Part shown: positions 1-6,931 of the stretch, piece by piece
Layout of the letters: each line of letters starts with the position of its first letter
How positions within the stretch are numbered: position 1 is the first letter of the stretch
Source of the DNA: Opitutales bacterium
GTDB lineage: Bacteria > Verrucomicrobiota > Verrucomicrobiia > Opitutales > Opitutaceae
Reading direction: 5' to 3'
Assembly: GCA_021772595.1 (NCBI GenBank)
Contig: JAJFLS010000214.1
Coordinates: 1-10,428, forward strand
DNA: 10,428 nucleotides
Made by a program: the position numbers and the translations under genes
The notes under the pieces: generated by a model
What the model was told of the DNA's origin: nothing
The model's input: only the letters and a program-made list of their open reading frames with translations
The model's database searches: none

Positions 1-134
1 GAGCCTGCTTGCAGGCGATTTTCTTCGCAATGGCCTAGGAGAAACAATCGCCTGCAAGCAGGCTCCTACAATCGGCGAACTGTCTCTTTCAGCTTAAGTT
101 GACGCGTATGCGCGCCGGCGGGATCGAGCCCTAC
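1..134 (-). repeat. REPIN family A, copy 1, with extended flank (cut by window edge)
   Basis: Two inverted REP-like arms occupy about 1-20 and 46-69. Each holds the small hairpin GCCTGC-TT-GCAGGC preceded on its own strand by GTAGGA; the left GTAG lies mostly beyond the window start. To the right (70-134) is a flank that recurs at other copies. Read on the minus strand from 134 it begins GTAGGG, contains CATACGCGTCAACTTAAG (93-110 on the plus strand) and runs into the hairpin. The word at 93-114 matches the flank of the copy at 2426 with one mismatch, and 70-90 resembles 7855-7875. The element therefore appears to be more than a bare pair of REPs. It lies upstream of the rhomboid gene and codes for nothing I can support. 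Confidence 0.85.
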
Positions 135-196
135 CATTGAGCAACAAGACGATAGTAAAAACGCACCTCTATATTCCAGAAGCCTCCCAACTCCGG

Positions 197-242
197 CCCG
201 CGCCACAAAAAGCGTCAACGTTGACGTTTCTTGTGGCGCGGG
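197..242. repeat. 46-bp near-perfect palindrome upstream of the rhomboid gene
   Basis: Bases 197-219 and 220-242 are reverse complements of each other except at two positions, with no spacer; the centre reads CGTCAACGTTGACG. As RNA or single-stranded DNA it would form a long stem. It is not followed by a T-run, so it is not a canonical intrinsic terminator for anything entering from the left. It sits about 60 bp before the rhomboid start, in a good place for a regulatory site or an attenuating 5'-leader hairpin, but it could equally be another dispersed repeat seen once here. A smaller inverted repeat, AGGAT-TG-ATCCT, follows at 266-277. Confidence 0.7.
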
Positions 243-303
243 AGTGTTCCGGTCGCTCGGCTTTAAGGATTGATCCTCGCCGCGTTAGCGAGAAGATGCC
301 CGC

Positions 304-1047
304 ATGATGAAGCTGTCGGCTGGGGTTAAAGGTCTGCTAATCGCGAATGTGATTTTATTCGCTATTAGCTTCATGGTATCCGGTTTAAAGGAACCCATGT
401 TCGACTGGTTCGCCCTGTATTTTCCAGAGAACGATCAGTTCAAGATTTGGCAATTCATCACCAGCATGTTCATGCACGGAGGGCCTGCCCATTTGTTTTT
501 CAACATGTTCGCTCTCTTCTCATTCGGCAGCGTTTTGGAAGCGCGATGGGGAATCCGACGATTCATGACATTCTATTTCATCGCAGGCCTCGGCGCCGGA
601 ATTATCTACACGTTGGTCAATTACATCCAGTTCAACGACATGTACAACGAACTCGAAAACCTCGGCCTCTCCGCCGTCGAGATTAAGGCATTGTTGAATA
701 CAGGATATCCAGGCGCTAAAGTGGCTGCCCAATTCACAGCGGAGCAGATATTGAGTTTTCGCCAAATCTACTTCGGCAGCGCGGTTGGCGCCTCGGGAGC
801 GATCTATGGCGTTCTAGTCGCTTTCGGCATGATGTATCCCAACGCGAAATTGATGCTGATTTTCCTGCCGGTTCCCGTCGCCGCGAAATATTTCATACCT
901 GCCCTAGTCGGCCTCGACCTTATTCTCGGAGTAACCGGTACCCCTCTATTCGGCGGATTTGGGCCCGGCATCGCTCACTTCGCTCACATCGGCGGAGCAC
1001 TCGTCGGATTCCTCCTAATGACGTACTGGAGTAGCAAGGAAAGGTAG
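304..1047 (+). CDS. rhomboid family intramembrane serine protease
   Basis: This is a polytopic membrane protein of 247 residues that should cleave transmembrane segments of substrate proteins inside the inner membrane. The rhomboid signature is complete. H58, H63 and N67 form the H-x4-H-x3-N pattern of the second helix, Ser164 lies in GASG (162-165) as nucleophile, and His228 in FAHIGG is the catalytic base. An ERW-like loop (EARWG, 79-83) follows the second helix. Residues about 108-155 form a long, partly charged insertion between two membrane helices, longer than in GlpG of E. coli. Two ATG codons are adjacent (304 and 307) and a weak GAGAAG lies about 9 bases upstream. The stop codon TAG (1045-1047) falls inside the GTAG of a REP-like hairpin. 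The substrate cannot be inferred. The family call is secure, and no narrower name is justified. Confidence 0.95.
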   Translation: MMKLSAGVKGLLIANVILFAISFMVSGLKEPMFDWFALYFPENDQFKIWQFITSMFMHGGPAHLFFNMFALFSFGSVLEARWGIRRFMTFYFIAGLGAGIIYTLVNYIQFNDMYNELENLGLSAVEIKALLNTGYPGAKVAAQFTAEQILSFRQIYFGSAVGASGAIYGVLVAFGMMYPNAKLMLIFLPVPVAAKYFIPALVGLDLILGVTGTPLFGGFGPGIAHFAHIGGALVGFLLMTYWSSKER

Positions 1048-1068
1048 GGACCGACTGCCAGGCGGTCC
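1044..1068 (+). repeat. single REP-like hairpin (family E) overlapping the rhomboid stop codon
   Basis: GTAG at 1044-1047 is followed directly by GGACCG (1048-1053), a nine-base loop and CGGTCC (1063-1068), a six-base-pair stem. The TAG of the GTAG is the rhomboid stop codon. This hairpin occupies the same place relative to the family-A REPIN at 1079 as the GTAGGGAC stretch does at 2426. It is probably part of the same composite repeat with a diverged arm. Confidence 0.6.
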
Positions 1069-1078
1069 ATCGGGAATT

Positions 1079-1163
1079 GTAGGAGCCTGCTTGCAGGCGA
1101 TTTTTTGAACCTCGCAGATGTTCAAACTAGCCAAATTCAGATCGCCTGCAAGCAGGCTCCTAC
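1079..1163. repeat. REPIN family A, copy 2, in a convergent gap
   Basis: Inverted arms at 1079-1102 and 1141-1163 each carry the GCCTGC/GCAGGC hairpin with terminal GTAG pointing inward. The 38-base centre differs from the other copies and contains its own inverted pair TTGAAC ... GTTCAA. The element fills the gap between the convergent rhomboid and LptF/LptG genes; its right GTAG is 11 bases after the LptF/LptG stop codon. Confidence 0.9.
1086..1106 (+). terminator. possible rhomboid terminator made from a REP arm
   Basis: The hairpin GCCTG-CTTG-CAGGC is followed by GA and six T residues (1101-1106), which resembles an intrinsic terminator for the rhomboid transcript. The stem is only five to six base pairs, so the strength is doubtful. 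The left arms of the other family-A copies have shorter T-runs. Confidence 0.4.
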
Positions 1164-1174
1164 AGCGATTCAAC

Positions 1175-2368
1175 TTACGGCCGCGCCGTTTCCGTACCGG
1201 CGGGAACGTCCGACGATTTCTTTCCGCGATCGGATCGGAAAAAGAGCCAGAATCCAATTCCTTGATACAGGAAATTCGGTGCCCAGAAAAGCAAATCTGG
1301 ACGATATTGGTTCATCCCGTCCATCCAGCTAATCGCCATCATCAATACATAATAGCCCAGCGCCAATCCGAGCGCTAAGAATAGATTGGCCGAGGTTTCC
1401 TTGCGCGACGATCGGATTCCTAACGGCACGCCAATCAGCGTAAACGAAATCACCGAAAACCCCATCGCGAACTTCTCGTGAAACGCCATTTTTGCTTTGA
1501 AGAACCGGTCCTCTGCCTCCGCTCGTTCCTCGGCCGTTCCGGTTTCCATTTGAGCCATGGCGTCGGTCTTCACATCCTGAAGTTCCTTAAAGGTCATCCA
1601 CTTCAGTTTTTTCTGGAATGTCACCCTTCCGAAATACCGGTCTAGCGGCAAAATAATGCTGGTGGACTCGAAGGACAACGCCGCCGTCACCTTCAGGAAA
1701 TCCTCAGGAGCATCCGGATCCCTCGCCTCGAACGCCCCACGATACGGCACGAGCACGAGCGCGTTCTGGTCCTGATAGAATTTCACCTCGCCCGACTCCG
1801 CGCGCGTAAATCGTTTCGCCCGATTCTCGTCGTCCAGCTCCCAAATCCAAAGATCCTTCAGCTCGTCGCCATTCTTCTCGCCCACGTAGATCACCAGTCC
1901 GGAGAAGCCTTTCACAAACGTCTTCTCCTGAATGAAACTCAGCGGATTCTTCTGGATGATCGCCTCCTTCTCTTGGCGAAATGCCGTCATTGCACGCGGC
2001 CCGTAATAGAAATTAACGACCAGCGAAGCGAGCGTGCAAAGTATCGCGAAAATGATTACGGAACTCGAAAGCCGAAAAATCCCCATCCCCGAAGACCGTA
2101 AGGCCGTCACCTCATTCTCCGCGGACATCCGCCCCATTGTCAGCAAGACCCCCGTCAGCACGCCGATCGGCAGCGCGTAGACTAGAAGCTCCGGCAAAAG
2201 GAGTTGAACCAATCGGAAAAAAACGAGAAAGCTCATTTTCCCTTCCGCCAGCAGATCCAGCATTTCTTTGATCACCTTCCCCACCAACACAATAAACCCG
2301 AACATCGCGACCGCCCCAAAGCTCGTCGCAACCGTTCCCCTCAAAATATATCTATGAACCAAGTTCAC
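1175..2368 (-). CDS. LptF/LptG family lipopolysaccharide export permease
   Basis: This is a 397-residue inner-membrane protein of the YjgP/YjgQ family. In the Lpt system these permeases pair with the LptB ATPase to extract lipopolysaccharide and pass it to LptC/LptA. Three N-terminal helices (about 12-35, 55-80, 100-122) are followed by a periplasmic domain (about 125-300) and three C-terminal helices, the family layout. The conserved cytoplasmic segment after helix two, SAENEVTALRSSGMG (82-96), is where the ATPase couples. The C-terminus has the usual PNFLYQGIGFWL. It is slightly longer than the E. coli paralogues because of a polar tail. The start is GTG at 2366-2368: it gives the typical family N-terminus and the next ATG would remove part of helix one. 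GGGG lies just upstream. The gene stands alone with no partner permease beside it. I cannot tell LptF from LptG by eye. Confidence 0.9.
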   Translation of the reverse strand: MNLVHRYILRGTVATSFGAVAMFGFIVLVGKVIKEMLDLLAEGKMSFLVFFRLVQLLLPELLVYALPIGVLTGVLLTMGRMSAENEVTALRSSGMGIFRLSSSVIIFAILCTLASLVVNFYYGPRAMTAFRQEKEAIIQKNPLSFIQEKTFVKGFSGLVIYVGEKNGDELKDLWIWELDDENRAKRFTRAESGEVKFYQDQNALVLVPYRGAFEARDPDAPEDFLKVTAALSFESTSIILPLDRYFGRVTFQKKLKWMTFKELQDVKTDAMAQMETGTAEERAEAEDRFFKAKMAFHEKFAMGFSVISFTLIGVPLGIRSSRKETSANLFLALGLALGYYVLMMAISWMDGMNQYRPDLLFWAPNFLYQGIGFWLFFRSDRGKKSSDVPAGTETARP

Positions 2369-2425
2369 TTGCCCCGTAGACTTGCGCGACCGGGCGCTTG
2401 TTCAAGCTAGAAGTAAAATAGCAAG

Positions 2426-2551
2426 GTAGGGACGGATCACGCAGTCGCGCATACACGTCAACTTAAGGCGTTTTCCAATTGTAGGAGCCTGCTTGCAGGC
2501 GATTTTCTTCTCTATGGCGATGGAAGCAATCGCCTGCAAGCAGGCTCCTAC
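2426..2551 (+). repeat. REPIN family A, copy 3, with GTAGGG flank
   Basis: The hairpin pair is at 2481-2551. Upstream is the flank starting GTAGGGAC (2426-2433) and containing CATACACGTCAACTTAAG (2450-2467), nearly identical to the inverted flank of copy 1. Just to the right, 2552-2573 resembles the bases following the hairpin in copies 1 and 4, so flanks may belong to the element on both sides. It lies in the divergent gap between the LptF/LptG gene and rlmN, where both promoters must lie; I could not pick out convincing promoter boxes. Confidence 0.88.
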
Positions 2552-2648
2552 AATCACCGAATCGTCGCTTTTCGCTGCAGGCGCGAGACGGCGTGGGATC
2601 CGTTCTAGACAAACCGCCATCAGTTAACCATTGCTACTCCACTACCGC

Positions 2649-3755
2649 ATGAAATACGAACCGGAGAAGAAACCGATCTATGGCGAGACGCTCGATTCAC
2701 TCGAGGCGCACCTCGTGGAAATCGGGGAACCCAAATTCCGGGCCAAGCAGGTCCTCGACTGGCTCTACAAAAAGCGCGCCCACTCCTGGGACGCCATGAG
2801 CAACCTCCCAAAGCCGCTCCGCGAACGGTTAGAGGAGTCCTTCGATATCAACCCCGCCAAGCGCGTCCTCGCCAAGGAATCCGCCGACGAAACCGAAAAG
2901 CTCCTGCTTGAGCTGGTCGACCGCTCGCTAATCGAGACCGTTGTCATCCGAGCTCCGCAAATCGGCGTCGGCCAACAGAATTCCCGCAAAACCATCTGCA
3001 TCTCCACCCAAGTCGGTTGTGCCTACGGCTGCAAATTCTGCGCTTCCGGACTCGCGGGTTGGAAACGCGACCTGAGCGTCGGCGAGATCGTCGCCCAGCT
3101 CATCCACGTCTGCCACCTCGAAGACGCCACAACGCAGCGAGCCAAGGAAGAGATCGCCTCGTTCGACAACATCGTCGTCATGGGCATGGGCGAGCCGATG
3201 GCCAACTACGAGAATCTCCTCCCCGCCCTTCGCATCCTCAACGCTCCCTGGGGACTCAACTTCGGCGCTCGACGCATCACTGTCTCCACCTCCGGTATCG
3301 TCCCGAAGATTCTCCAACTCGCCGAAGAGCCCGAACAATTCCGGCTCGCCATCAGTCTCCACGGCGCAACCGACGAAGTGCGCGACCAGATCATGCCGAT
3401 CAACAAGCGCTACCCGCTCGACCAGCTCATTCCCGCCATCCGGCGCTACGACGAGAACAAGGGCCGCATGATCACCCTCGAATTCATCCTCATCGAAGCG
3501 ATCAACGACACATTCGAACAAGCCGAAGCCCTCGCTGAAATCGCCCTCGACCTCAACGCCCACGTCAACCTGATTCCTTACAACACCGTCGACGGCCTCG
3601 AATGGAAACGCCCCAGCCTCACCCGTCAGGACCATTTCTACGAGCGCCTCAAACGCAAAGACGTCAGCGTCACCATCCGCCGCGAAAAAGGCCACGACAT
3701 CGCCGCCGCCTGCGGCCAATTGAAACTCCAGACCGAGCAAGACCTGAAAGCGTAG
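2649..3755 (+). CDS. rlmN: dual-specificity 23S rRNA/tRNA adenine-C2 methyltransferase RlmN
   Basis: This is a cytoplasmic radical-SAM enzyme that methylates C2 of A2503 in 23S rRNA and A37 of some tRNAs. With the ATG at 2649 the protein has 368 residues. An N-terminal helical domain (about 1-90, with the KFRAKQVLDWLY segment) precedes the radical-SAM barrel. The cluster cysteines are C124, C128 and C131 (CxxxCxxC). The two cysteines of the RlmN/Cfr methyl-transfer mechanism are present: C117, seven residues before the cluster motif, and C355 in AAACGQL. GMGEP at 179-183 is the expected SAM-binding stretch. An in-frame TTG at 2631 would add six residues, but ATG is preferred since neither has a clear ribosome-binding site. 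The gene is complete and of normal length. Its stop lies 10 bases before the repeat at 3766. Confidence 0.97.
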   Translation: MKYEPEKKPIYGETLDSLEAHLVEIGEPKFRAKQVLDWLYKKRAHSWDAMSNLPKPLRERLEESFDINPAKRVLAKESADETEKLLLELVDRSLIETVVIRAPQIGVGQQNSRKTICISTQVGCAYGCKFCASGLAGWKRDLSVGEIVAQLIHVCHLEDATTQRAKEEIASFDNIVVMGMGEPMANYENLLPALRILNAPWGLNFGARRITVSTSGIVPKILQLAEEPEQFRLAISLHGATDEVRDQIMPINKRYPLDQLIPAIRRYDENKGRMITLEFILIEAINDTFEQAEALAEIALDLNAHVNLIPYNTVDGLEWKRPSLTRQDHFYERLKRKDVSVTIRREKGHDIAAACGQLKLQTEQDLKA

Positions 3756-3765
3756 AAGCGAAAAA

Positions 3766-3930
3766 GTAGCTCAGAGCTTTAGCCTGAGCATCTTCATCGG
3801 TCTTATCGACCAGTCCGGGGCGGCGCCCGGACCCTACCTACAATGCGATTCTTGAACTACGATTGGTAGTCTCCGGGCGCCGTCCCGGATGGAATGTTCA
3901 ATGAATGCTCAGGCTAAAGCTCTGAGCTAC
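3766..3930. repeat. REPIN family C, 25-bp perfect inverted arms, carrying a nested element
   Basis: Arms 3766-3790 and 3906-3930 are perfect reverse complements over 25 bases. Each starts with GTAG on its own strand, and the last G begins a stem-loop GCTCAG(A)GC-TTTA-GCCTGAGC with one bulged A. Between the arms is a second inverted pair (family D, 3814-3889). The element fills almost the whole gap between the convergent rlmN and pqiC genes, and the TAG within its right GTAG is the pqiC stop codon. Confidence 0.9.
3814..3889. repeat. REP-like pair family D nested in family C
   Basis: Arms 3814-3830 and 3873-3889 pair with one mismatch. Each contains a TCCGGG ... CCCGGA stem. GTAG occurs on the inner side of each arm (plus strand 3866-3869; minus strand near 3835-3838), so the two units face outward. 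This is the opposite of families A, B and C, where GTAG is at the outer ends. Confidence 0.75.
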
Positions 3931-4427
3931 TCTCCTACCGCTCCGACAATCTTCGCTCGCAACTCGCCGACAAGCGCCGCCTGCGCTTCCACCATATTCG
4001 CGTATCCGGACTTTGGAACATCGGATTCCAGATCGAAAGATCTCCAAGGCGAAGCCCCATCGCCCTCTTCGCGCCACTTGCCCGAAAACACAACGCTGCC
4101 CGATTCCGATCCGTGAAAACGCGCGATAGACAGCTCGACCCGTATTGGCTTTCCTCCGCCGTTCGATCGCTCCAGCAGCCGGGCGATCCCATCGTCTAAG
4201 TTCTCGCCCCATTTGTGAAAGTTTGCCCGATGCAACGAGCCGTCGTCCAATTCTAGAACCACGTCCTTATGATCGATGTATTCAGAAAGCTCAATACGAG
4301 CCACTTCGATTCGACTCGAGCCTGAGCTCGCCTCAATATTAGGTAGCAGATAATTGGAGACATTTGGAATCGTCGTCGAACAAGCCGACAGGCCTAGTAA
4401 AATAGTGATGTAAATTATCAGTCGCAT
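3927..4427 (-). CDS. pqiC: PqiC-like outer-membrane lipoprotein of the MCE transport operon (ABC_trans_aux family)
   Basis: This is a small lipoprotein of 166 residues, the last gene of the operon. A hydrophobic signal peptide ends in the lipobox LSAC, so Cys16 would be lipidated. The following NYLLPNI stretch resembles the Y-x-L-x-P start of the mature domain in PqiC/YmbA relatives. In E. coli, PqiC sits in the outer membrane and binds the tip of the PqiB tube; that role is inferred here from family and position. It is somewhat shorter than the E. coli protein. Translation is well marked: AAAGG (4435-4439) lies seven bases before the ATG and abuts the pqiB stop codon, with 12 bases between the genes. 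The TAG stop (3927-3929) belongs to the GTAG of the family-C repeat. Confidence 0.85.
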   Translation of the reverse strand: MRLIIYITILLGLSACSTTIPNVSNYLLPNIEASSGSSRIEVARIELSEYIDHKDVVLELDDGSLHRANFHKWGENLDDGIARLLERSNGGGKPIRVELSIARFHGSESGSVVFSGKWREEGDGASPWRSFDLESDVPKSGYANMVEAQAALVGELRAKIVGAVGE

Positions 4428-4439
4428 AGGATTACCTTT

Positions 4440-6089
4440 CTATTGTTTGTTCTTGGTTGCGGCTTTCGGTTTCGGATCGTCTTTTCGCTTCCCCGGAAAG
4501 ATGAGCGAATTCGGCTTGGCTTTGATCGTGTCGGCCAGCTCTTCCAAGCTCCCCATAGTGCTTTCCATTTGTTTCAGCGCATCCCCGACGTTTCTCTGGA
4601 AATCGGAATCCTCCGAGAAGCCGCTCAAGGTCGTCTGCAATTCAGCAAGCGTCTTCTGTATCGAATGCGGCAGCTTCTGCATTTCCTCCTTAGCCATGAG
4701 CTCTTTCAAGTTCACCGCCAACTCGTTGACGGATTCCAACGCCTTGCTCGCCTTGTCAATGGCTCCGCCAGCCGACTCGAAAGTTTCCGTTAGGGGGAGT
4801 TCGAGAATCGTATCCAAAACATCCACCACCTTTTGCGCGATTTGAGCGAGTCCCGTCGAAATAGTAGGAAAGACCATAAGCTCGCCCATCGTCCCTATCT
4901 CAGCAACTTCCTGACCTTCGTAGAAATCCAGCGAAACATATAAATTGCCCGTCAGAAGACTGCCCGTCTCCAAGCTCGCTCGCATGCCTACGTCCACGCG
5001 GTGCGAAAATTCGCCCGCCAAGTTCATACACGCTTCCATCGTGTCGCCCCATTCGAGACGCGCCGGATCAATACGAATGCGCACCGGCACCGGAATCTTG
5101 TCTATATTTATAGTAGATCCTTCCGGAAGGTATTCGAACGAGATGTCTGTAACCGAGCCGATCTTGATTCCCCGATACTCCACGGGAGCCCCTTTCTTCA
5201 ATCCTCGCACCGAAGTATCGAACAGCAGTAGGTAATCGATGAAGTGCTCGAACGGATCGTCCTGAACGCTTTTCGCGTTGGCATAAAGCTCGAACTCGTG
5301 TCCGTTCTCGATCGGCTCTCCCGGCTGCGACTGTTCGGGAAGATCGAACGTTACGCCTCCCGACAACATCGATTCCAGAGAGGCCGTATTTACCGAGAGC
5401 CCATCCGCGTCCGCCTGTATTGTAATTCCACTTGCATTCCAAAAACGCGACGAGGTTGTGATCAGTTCATGATAAGGAGCTTCGATAAAAACTTCGTATT
5501 CGAAAGCTCCATCAGCGGGAGTGAAACCGGAAGTCTCAACGCGGCCCACGCGAAACCCTCTATAAGTTACAGGATCGCCTACGTTCAAAGATTTCGCGTT
5601 TTCGCTGCGAAGAACCACGCGCGCTCCCGGCGTTTCAGCCGGTGTGTTGGGTATGCCTTCCAATCCCTCGAAATCCCTCCGACCCGGCTCTCCGACTCCT
5701 GGATCAAGTTCGATATAGGCGCCGGAAAGCAAAGTCCCGACTCCGGTAATGCCGCTCGCGCCCACTCGCGGCTTCACCACCCAGAGCACCGCGTCTTCAG
5801 TCAACAGCGGCTCGACCTCCTTATCGAGTCGAGCGCTCAGGATAACCGTTTTATGGTCCGCGCTCAATCGAACCTCCTCGACCAGCCCTACATCTACGCT
5901 ACGGGCTTTGATCTTCGTTTTCCCAGCCACCAGGCCTTCGGCATTCGAAAATTCGATCGTAATTTTCGGCCCCTGATTCTTGATGGAATGATAGACAACA
6001 TAGCCGCCTATCATAAAGACAATTAGAGGCAGTATCCAAATAGCAGATATTCGCTTGCTCTTCTTTATATTCGCTTGGGGTTTGCTCAT
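4440..6089 (-). CDS. pqiB: PqiB, three-domain MCE protein for intermembrane lipid transport
   Basis: PqiB assembles as a hexameric tube that is anchored in the inner membrane and spans the periplasm. The 549 residues are close to the E. coli length. A basic cytoplasmic start and one membrane helix (about 15-35) precede three MCE domains at about 40-135, 155-250 and 263-395. Each MCE domain opens with the usual VAGKTKIKARSVDVG, LNVGDPVTYRGFRVG or LKKGAPVEYRGIKIG pattern. RFWNASGI (215-222) is typical of PqiB. Residues about 415-525 form a long amphipathic helix, matching the coiled-coil needle, and end in PNSLIFPGK, the conserved PqiB tail, then a lysine-rich tail. No strong ribosome-binding site is visible. 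The 215-bp gap to the gene upstream holds a family-B REPIN, so expression relative to pqiA may be set by RNA structure there. Confidence 0.95.
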   Translation of the reverse strand: MSKPQANIKKSKRISAIWILPLIVFMIGGYVVYHSIKNQGPKITIEFSNAEGLVAGKTKIKARSVDVGLVEEVRLSADHKTVILSARLDKEVEPLLTEDAVLWVVKPRVGASGITGVGTLLSGAYIELDPGVGEPGRRDFEGLEGIPNTPAETPGARVVLRSENAKSLNVGDPVTYRGFRVGRVETSGFTPADGAFEYEVFIEAPYHELITTSSRFWNASGITIQADADGLSVNTASLESMLSGGVTFDLPEQSQPGEPIENGHEFELYANAKSVQDDPFEHFIDYLLLFDTSVRGLKKGAPVEYRGIKIGSVTDISFEYLPEGSTINIDKIPVPVRIRIDPARLEWGDTMEACMNLAGEFSHRVDVGMRASLETGSLLTGNLYVSLDFYEGQEVAEIGTMGELMVFPTISTGLAQIAQKVVDVLDTILELPLTETFESAGGAIDKASKALESVNELAVNLKELMAKEEMQKLPHSIQKTLAELQTTLSGFSEDSDFQRNVGDALKQMESTMGSLEELADTIKAKPNSLIFPGKRKDDPKPKAATKNKQ

Positions 6090-6152
6090 GGGTAATTTAT
6101 CTTGATTCTATTGCAGGAGTTGGATTGAAGGGTTTAAGAGAGTGTCTAAAAG

Positions 6153-6223
6153 GTAGGGCTGCTTATCCTTAAGCAGCCAAGACTTGCTGTTTATTGCGGC
6201 TGCTTAGGGATAAGCAGCCCTAC
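6153..6223. repeat. REPIN family B, copy 1, inside the pqi operon
   Basis: Two inverted units, each GTAG directly followed by a strong hairpin. The left stem GGCTGCTTA/TAAGCAGCC spans 6157-6178 and the right one 6198-6219, with ctac at 6220-6223. A 19-base centre separates them. It lies between the second pqiA gene and pqiB, the only long gap within that operon, and would be transcribed if the operon is a single message. Confidence 0.93.
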
Positions 6224-6304
6224 CATCGGCATGGTCAATAGTGTAACGCTTTTTGTCACCGGGTTAATAGAATGAGGGTTTGAAGAATATCTAAGAAGCG
6301 AGCC

Positions 6305-6931
6305 TCAGGCTTTGTCCTTCCCAGGGCTTTGCGAGTCCCATATCAATCGTGAATCAAAGGACATGGCGGAGAGCATTGTAGCGAACACGACGCCGGCAAA
6401 AGCCAGAGCCGCAGGCCCTGGTTCTACTGCCATAATTCCGCCCAGCTGAATCATGGCGACAAGCACGGCGACAACGAAAACGTCGATCATCGACCATCGT
6501 CCTACGATTTCCGTTACGCGATAAAGTAAGGACGCCTGACCCGGACCGGACAGTTTCGGCCATTTCGCAACCATGCAAAGATAGGCCAAAATCAGCATCT
6601 TAGCCATCGGTACAAATACGCTGGCCACAAAAATGACGATAGCGATTCCGTAAGAATGGTGCTCGAAGAGCTTCACCACGCCACCGATAATCGTGCTCGG
6701 AGAACTCCGTCCCAGTTGGATCGTGTGCATAATCGGCAGGACATTCGCTGGGATGTAGAGAATTATCGCGGTGGCGAGAAACGCCAGGGTTTTCTGGATA
6801 CTCAACGCCTTTCGAAAATGCAGCGGCGCCCCGCACCGATGGCACTCCCCATCTCCCAGCGCTTGCGTATTGCCGCAGCCGTGACAACCCGCGTAGCCGC
6901 GCTCCATTGCCGTTTCGCCGAAGTCGCTCAT
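6305..6931 (-). CDS. PqiA C-terminal-half protein (paraquat-inducible protein A domain)
   Basis: This is a 208-residue inner-membrane protein matching the second half of E. coli PqiA. A cytoplasmic zinc-ribbon-like head has CxxC pairs at C16/C19 and C30/C33. Four hydrophobic helices follow (about 47-69, 94-121, 146-168, 172-192). YIPANVLPIM (59-68) and GRWSMIDVFVVAVLV (144-158) are the recognisable PqiA stretches. I chose the ATG at 6931 because it overlaps the TGA of the gene before it as ATGA, a usual sign of translational coupling; an ATG 12 codons earlier (6967) would lie inside the other gene. In E. coli both halves are one chain of about 417 residues. Here they are separate but probably assemble together. 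Confidence 0.9.
   Translation of the reverse strand: MSDFGETAMERGYAGCHGCGNTQALGDGECHRCGAPLHFRKALSIQKTLAFLATAIILYIPANVLPIMHTIQLGRSSPSTIIGGVVKLFEHHSYGIAIVIFVASVFVPMAKMLILAYLCMVAKWPKLSGPGQASLLYRVTEIVGRWSMIDVFVVAVLVAMIQLGGIMAVEPGPAALAFAGVVFATMLSAMSFDSRLIWDSQSPGKDKA

Noticed and set aside
1044..1163. An insertion sequence or MITE with target-site duplication around copy 2
   Set aside because: No transposase is encoded, and I could not find matching direct repeats just outside the element; the REP/REPIN explanation fits better.
2928..3740. 270-codon open frame on the minus strand opposite rlmN
   Set aside because: It is antisense to a complete, motif-confirmed rlmN. Its composition (long runs of D, E, G, V) is what codon bias of the real gene gives in the opposite strand.
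5244..6026. 260-codon open frame on the plus strand opposite pqiB
   Set aside because: It is antisense to a confirmed three-domain MCE gene, has no recognisable domain and is rich in Arg, Ser and Ile as expected of a shadow frame.
6090..6240. A promoter for pqiB with TTGACC (minus strand near 6234-6239) and a -10 inside the REPIN
   Set aside because: The spacing leads only to GCTTAT-like words in the hairpin, a poor -10, so I could not support it.
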